The notes below the pieces were generated by a model that was not told the origin of the DNA, did no database searches, and saw nothing but the letters and a program-made list of their open reading frames with translations. Made by a program: the position numbers and the translations under genes. Below are positions 60,320 to 64,000 of a stretch of 64,000 bases of DNA, in pieces (within the stretch, counting starts at the first letter, position 1; each line of letters opens with the position of its first letter). The DNA is from an uncultured Lachnospiraceae bacterium (lineage in GTDB: Bacteria; Bacillota; Clostridia; Lachnospirales; Lachnospiraceae): positions 72,921 through 136,920 of the forward strand of contig CAJUBP010000005.1 in NCBI GenBank assembly GCA_910584585.1. Direction: 5' to 3'.

Positions 60320-61483
60320 TTATTGTACGGTAATATGCCCGCTTTCGCATTGAACGGAAATGCTGTGTGTTTTCCCGCTATTTTGCTTCTGATAACGCAC
60401 GGTACCGTCTTCTTCTGACGCTTCTATGTTTTTTCCATCCACTTTAACGCTTCCGTATTCCGCTTCCAGATCATAATTAAAATCAGCAATTTTATCAGTC
60501 AGTTCCAGTGCTGCGTCTCCGTATGCTAAGTCGGCCTTTAATTGTTCCAAAGACGCCTGGCCCAGACTCAGAGAGCCGGACTCCAGAGAAAATGTGCTGT
60601 TTTTCCCCTGGAAACTGTCAATCACGCAATCGCCGTAATCAGCGCTGACAGAGCAGTTGCCGGCAGTCAGGGAAGAAATTTTCAGGTTGCCGGATTCCAG
60701 AGAAAATGTGCCGTCCTCTGCCTGGAAACTGTCAATTACGCAGTCTCCATAGTTGGAGTTGACGGAGCAGCTGCCTGCAGTCAGGGAGGCAATTTCCAGA
60801 TCGCCGGATTCCAAGCTGAAGGTTCCTTCCTCAGAAACAGAAAGGGTATTGCCGGTATAATTTCCATAGGAGGCAGTGAGGGTGAGGCGGCCGCAATCCA
60901 CGTTGTCTGTATTAATATTGCCGGATTCCGAGGCAATTTCCAGAGAATCTCCGGTAAATGTTCCAAGGTTCAGATCCCCGTAATCCAGAGAGAGGTCAGC
61001 TTTTTTGGCGTTGAGCTGTTCGATCTCCATGTCGCCGCTTTCGACGGACATGTGAAGCAGTTCAATATACTGTTTTTCAGGGACATAGAGATTCAGATAA
61101 AAGGGCCCGCGATTCGCCGGGGTTCCGAATAAATTAAGGGAAATATGGTAACGTGTCTGCATCGGCCCTTCCTGAAAATGGAATTTTCCATTGGATACGC
61201 TGTAATCCGGTTTGCTGCATTTGCCGTCCAGTCTGTATTCCAGATAAAAGCCGTCAGAGGGCAGGATGGATACATTGGCGTAGCTTAAGCCGATGGAAAT
61301 TTCCGAGAATTCGTCCAGTTCTGTTTTTTCCAGGATATGGGGATCGGGGTATTTTTCCCGTCTGGGGGCAGGGGTGTTTGCCCCTTTTTGGATTCCGGCT
61401 GCAAGGATGATGCCGGAACACAGAATGCCGGCAAAAATGGCGATGCCCAGAATAAAGAATAAGAATTTGTTGCGGTTTTTCAT
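60320..61483 (-). CDS. DUF4097-type beta-repeat surface protein
   Basis: A 387-residue protein with an N-terminal membrane anchor or signal (about 8-30, FLFFILGIAIFAGILCSGIILA) and a long right-handed beta-type repeat region: SLESGDLEIASLTAG and NSNYGDCVIDSF patterns. Two near-identical 38-residue repeats (about 220-297) suggest recent duplication. DUF4097/DUF4098 proteins are secreted or envelope-attached with unknown role. AAAGGAGG is 9 bases before ATG 61483. Confidence 0.8.
   Translation of the reverse strand: MKNRNKFLFFILGIAIFAGILCSGIILAAGIQKGANTPAPRREKYPDPHILEKTELDEFSEISIGLSYANVSILPSDGFYLEYRLDGKCSKPDYSVSNGKFHFQEGPMQTRYHISLNLFGTPANRGPFYLNLYVPEKQYIELLHMSVESGDMEIEQLNAKKADLSLDYGDLNLGTFTGDSLEIASESGNINTDNVDCGRLTLTASYGNYTGNTLSVSEEGTFSLESGDLEIASLTAGSCSVNSNYGDCVIDSFQAEDGTFSLESGNLKISSLTAGNCSVSADYGDCVIDSFQGKNSTFSLESGSLSLGQASLEQLKADLAYGDAALELTDKIADFNYDLEAEYGSVKVDGKNIEASEEDGTVRYQKQNSGKTHSISVQCESGHITVQ
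60576..60825 (-). repeat. 114-bp coding repeats in the DUF4097 gene
   Basis: Two near-identical units of about 114 bases, plus the start of a third, encode TFSLESG(D/N)L...SLTAG(S/N)CSV repeats ending in CVIDSFQ. Confidence 0.8.
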
Positions 61484-61581
61484 AACGTGTCCTCCTTTGC
61501 GGTTCTGTATATTCTATCTGATCTTTGAAACGATACAGAAGCGGGGAGGACTTCAAGATTTGGAAAAATAATACAGGATTT

Positions 61582-62145
61582 TTATCTTTGGGGACGGAGG
61601 TCAATGCCAGACTGCCCTTTGGCGCACAAATTCAGGCGCTGAAAGGCTATGCGGGGGCTTTTGTCCTCTACATGGATGATCCCGCATTCAGAGAAGCCGT
61701 TTTTTTCCAGCAGATGCCGCATGATAAGGTTATTTTCATGGGTGTCAATCCTGATATTTTCAGTGAAAGCATCACAGAATTCCAGGCATTGTGCCAGAAT
61801 GCCTTTCTGCCGGCCTGCGCCGGCAATGCGGTGGATGACTCCGTAGGGCAGATCATTCAGCCACTTGCCCTGAATGGTCCGGTAAGTGGGTTCTTCTCCC
61901 ATCTGAAAGGCAAATACCCCGGTGATCTGCCGGATGGAGTCATCCTGGCCCGGGGAATTTGCCGGCAGGTCAGTCTCTATCAGAAACAGCCTGCCCTTGG
62001 CAATATCCTGCCGGATTGTTTCAGGTTCCGGTTTATCCGTTCCCCATTGGCTGGGATTGCCGTTTAATGCCATCTGCTCTCTTGCGTAGGCATAGATGGG
62101 CAGGATTTGATTCAGGTCCTGGTAACCTGCTTTTCTGATACACAT
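61582..62145 (-). CDS. GNAT-family acetyltransferase
   Basis: A 187-residue GNAT protein. MCIRKAGYQDLNQILPIYAYAREQM is a usual start, and YGVIHRIAGAGRQKGILAQCLEFC (about 101-124) is the acetyl-CoA loop, which carries a GAGRQKG motif. RIDTHENNLIMRHLLEKNGFSECG is motif B. GGGGG lies 6 bases before ATG 62145. The last codons (about 17 residues) are encoded by repeat copy E. The left end of the IS110 element lies 12 bases upstream of the start, so its original promoter seems cut off. Substrate unknown. Confidence 0.82.
   Translation of the reverse strand: MCIRKAGYQDLNQILPIYAYAREQMALNGNPSQWGTDKPEPETIRQDIAKGRLFLIETDLPANSPGQDDSIRQITGVFAFQMGEEPTYRTIQGKWLNDLPYGVIHRIAGAGRQKGILAQCLEFCDAFTENIRIDTHENNLIMRHLLEKNGFSECGIIHVEDKSPRIAFQRLNLCAKGQSGIDLRPQR
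61590..61634 (-). repeat. Palindromic-element copy E (partial, inside a gene end)
   Basis: Read on the minus strand, TTTGTGCGCCAAAGGGCAGT and TTGACCTCCGTCCCC match the 3' half of copy D. It encodes the C-terminus of the GNAT protein (CAKGQSGIDLRPQR). Confidence 0.7.
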
Positions 62146-62160
62146 GGTAATTCCCCCTAG

Positions 62161-62166
62161 TATAAT
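62161..62166 (+). promoter_or_regulatory. -10 box at the IS110 left end
   Basis: TATAAT without a -35 in the inserted state. Transcription would start just before the first stem-loop at 62173. Confidence 0.6.
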
Positions 62167-62171
62167 AATGG

Positions 62172-62340
62172 TGTAGTCAAGAATGACTACTGGTTAATAG
62201 TTACAAAGTCCAATCTAATAAATCTATATAGATATAACGGAAGGAGGAGCTCACCCCTCCATCAGAAGTTATAGGGCTACATTATTTACCTTGTCTGAGG
62301 TTTCCTTAATGCACCAGACAAAATTTAGAGGTATAATCAC
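62172..62340 (+). ncRNA. Candidate bridge RNA of the IS110 element
   Basis: A non-coding region with successive stem-loops: GTAGTCA/TGACTAC (62173-62190), palindrome ATCTATATAGAT (62222-62233), TATAAC/GTTATA (62233-62273) enclosing GGAGG/CCTCC, and TTGTCTG/CAGACAA (62291-62321) with a 17-base loop. In IS110-group elements the left end encodes an RNA whose internal loops pair with donor and target DNA. The position, order and -10 box fit; the 3' end is not defined. Confidence 0.6.
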
Positions 62341-62534
62341 TGAAGGCAGGATCATTGACGTTTCCTCCTTGGGAACCAGCTTTCCGGCTGGTGAAACCTC
62401 TTAGAAAGTCTGTCAGTCCATTCGGTGGTGATTTATGTTTTGGCTGGTTGGGAAGCCCCAGGCTATACCTGTATAAGCCGCTAGGTTGTGTATCCGCCTT
62501 CTGGAAATGGATGCCTGCCGGAAAGGATAAAGCT

Positions 62535-63869
62535 ATGCATTACCAAAAAGTACTTAAGATGTTTGAAAACATTCCTTACCTCTCCGTCGGCCTTGATGTC
62601 GGCGCAGACTTCACATGGATGTCCATCATGCTCCCTAATGGCATTCTCACTGGAAAACCATTTAAAATCATCCATTCAGATCCCGTTTCCCGTGAGCTTG
62701 CTGTCACAAAAATAAAGGAAGCACAAGAGATGTATTCTCTCGAAAGCCGCTGCTTCCTTGAGTCCACCGGGATCTACCACATCCCACTCCTGCGCTTCCT
62801 TCGTGATAAGGGTTTTGACTGCTCCGTCATTAATCCTATCATCACTAAGAATAGCACAAATATGAACGTAAGGAAACTACATAATGATAAATTTGATTCA
62901 AAAAAGGCTGCCAAAGTTGGCCTGGACGCCTCCCTTAAGACTTCCATTGTCCCGGATGACACAGTCATTGACCTGCGCAATCTCGTGCGTGACTATTATT
63001 ATTACAAGGATCTGCAGGCCGCCATCGTTCTGAAGCTTAACGCGGAACTCAAAGTATCCTTCCCTGCATACCTGAATGTCTTCAGCAAGGTCACAACCCA
63101 GACATCCTTAAAGCTTCTGGAAGCCTTCCCTCTTGCTGCGGACATGCTTGCCGCCCCAAAGGATGATCTTGTGGAAATCATCCGGAAAACTGCACGTTTT
63201 GGTGAAAAATATGCCCTTTCTAAATACGACGCCATATGTGCCGCCGCAAAAGACGCTGCTGTTTTCGGACGTGCGCTTCAAAGCAATGCACTCCGGATCC
63301 GGCTGTATATCAAAACCTACCGGGAATATCAGGAGTATCTGAACATCATACTTGAAGAACTGCATAAGGCTGTTGCTAAGCTGGAAGGAACGCCAGTCTA
63401 TGACCGCATATTCCTTCTCCAGTCCCTGCGTGGAGTTGGCTTTCTCAGTTCGGTTGTCCTGATCGCTGAAATGGGCTCCTTTGACCTGTTTTCTTCCCCA
63501 AAGAAGCTTTATGCCTACTTCGGCCTGGATCCTGCCGTAAAGCAGTCCGGCAAGTTCAATGGTGACAAAGTCCACATGTCCAAGAGAGGCTCCAGCCTTG
63601 CCAGGCGTATCCTGCATATGGTAGCCCTCAATAACCTTAAAATGGATAAAGGGACAAAAACGCCAGTAAATCCAGTTATCCACAGCTATTATGCCGACAA
63701 ATGCAAAAGCAAGAAGAAAAACGTGGCTGTCGGGGCTGTCATGCATAAAATATGCAACATCATTTTTGCCATGCTCCGGGATAACAAACCGTTTGAGCTG
63801 ATCACGCCCCAGGAACACTGTGAGCAGTATCTGGCAGCACATCCTGCCAAGGCACGGAACACAGCTTAA
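62535..63869 (+). CDS. IS110-family transposase (recombinase)
   Basis: A 444-residue DEDD recombinase. N-terminal RuvC-like part: Asp21 in VGLDVGADF, Glu76 in FLESTGIYH, Asp118 and Asp121 in NDKFDSKKAAK. The C-terminal Transposase_20 domain has LQSLRGVGFLSSVVLIAEMG, YFGLDPAVKQSGKF and SKRGSSLARRILHMVALNN with the catalytic Ser. Start ATG 62535 with AAAGGA 7 bases upstream; the frame is open further up but without a site. The gene is intact, so the element may be active. Confidence 0.92.
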   Translation: MHYQKVLKMFENIPYLSVGLDVGADFTWMSIMLPNGILTGKPFKIIHSDPVSRELAVTKIKEAQEMYSLESRCFLESTGIYHIPLLRFLRDKGFDCSVINPIITKNSTNMNVRKLHNDKFDSKKAAKVGLDASLKTSIVPDDTVIDLRNLVRDYYYYKDLQAAIVLKLNAELKVSFPAYLNVFSKVTTQTSLKLLEAFPLAADMLAAPKDDLVEIIRKTARFGEKYALSKYDAICAAAKDAAVFGRALQSNALRIRLYIKTYREYQEYLNIILEELHKAVAKLEGTPVYDRIFLLQSLRGVGFLSSVVLIAEMGSFDLFSSPKKLYAYFGLDPAVKQSGKFNGDKVHMSKRGSSLARRILHMVALNNLKMDKGTKTPVNPVIHSYYADKCKSKKKNVAVGAVMHKICNIIFAMLRDNKPFELITPQEHCEQYLAAHPAKARNTA

Positions 63870-63978
63870 CAGTGTCTCACAAATTTAAAAAATTTCCACA
63901 TGGGTGGGCTTATTAAAGTTACCCTTTTTTAATATCAACTGCTTGAAAAAACTTTTTTAACATTTTTCATTTTACCTA

Positions 63979-63984
63979 TTGACA
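63979..63984 (+). promoter_or_regulatory. -35 box at the IS110 right end
   Basis: TTGACA, 15 bases before the inferred right boundary, facing outward. It lacks a -10 within the window and would pair with the left-end TATAAT in the circular form. Confidence 0.55.
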
Positions 63985-64000
63985 TTTCTTAGCTGGACTT

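Larger units (their letters stand above)
62157..63999 (+). mobile_element. IS110-family insertion sequence (boundaries inferred)
   Basis: About 1.84 kb with a DEDD-type transposase, a structured non-coding left end of about 375 bases and a 130-base A+T-rich right end. No terminal inverted repeats are visible, as expected for IS110. The left boundary is set at CT (62157-62158), just before TATAAT; the right at CT (63998-63999), which gives TTGACA-N17-TATAAT in a circular junction. The right boundary is one base from the window edge and is not proven. Confidence 0.75.

Noticed and set aside
62332..62337. A second TATAAT upstream of the IS110 transposase
   Set aside because: No -35 at 16-18 bases; could be the transposase promoter but not supported enough to list.

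Overview
The window looks like chromosomal DNA of an anaerobic Firmicute of the class Clostridia, most likely a member of the Lachnospiraceae. The signs are a trimeric NADH/ferredoxin-type [FeFe]-hydrogenase, a V/A-type ATPase instead of an F-type one, a Rex repressor, AddA/AddB nuclease-helicase, an EndoA/MazF toxin downstream of alr, strong AGGAGG ribosome binding sites, and sigma-A promoters close to TTGACA-N17-TATAAT. The assignment is inferred from gene content, not from a database search. There are no rRNA or tRNA genes.

Layout. Positions 1-2829 hold the cut-off end of a minus-strand gene, a methyl-accepting chemotaxis protein (MCP) and a tiny Cys/Gly-rich protein. Positions 3001-12292 are a V/A-ATPase operon in the order (receiver-like protein)-G/H-C-I-K-F-E-A-B-D. 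It runs without a gap into a MoxR-DUF58-transglutaminase block (12322-19791), which is interrupted by an A+T-rich restriction-modification pair (Dam-type methylase plus AlwI-type endonuclease, 14524-17107). Then come a second MCP, a GntR regulator coupled to a class II isocitrate dehydrogenase, an ABC-F protein, rex with a coiled-coil partner, nnr, alr and mazF, a CNNM/CorC-type membrane protein, yebC, a third MCP, metY and glgA. From 37.7 to 47.3 kb are a newly noticed 58-codon gene, gtrA, a ClpP/TepA-like protease, a small hypothetical gene and addB-addA.

Positions 47.4-49.8 kb form a decayed patch: a GNAT gene, an internally deleted AAA-ATPase, a HAD hydrolase, a leucine-rich-repeat remnant and a long palindromic repeat. 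After it come maf, a small hypothetical gene, an FAD protein, a foldase-like lipoprotein, a convergent htpG with a CIRCE operator, the hydCBA hydrogenase operon with a Rex-like site in its promoter, a DUF4097 surface protein, a second GNAT gene and an IS110-family element that reaches the right edge.

Connections. Rex (26 kb) plausibly controls hydCBA (56 kb) by NADH/NAD+ ratio, and the ATPase links ion gradients to ATP. The least-explained material is at the DNA level. (1) A family of palindromic elements with conserved flanks and a conserved loop, but a stem that changes in sequence and stays paired, lies just behind several genes. (2) A second palindromic repeat family supplies or abuts stop codons. 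(3) Short tandem duplications sit exactly at two gene junctions. (4) The IS110 element has a structured non-coding left end, a candidate bridge RNA, with a -10 box at its left end and a -35 box at its right end that would form a promoter in the circular form.
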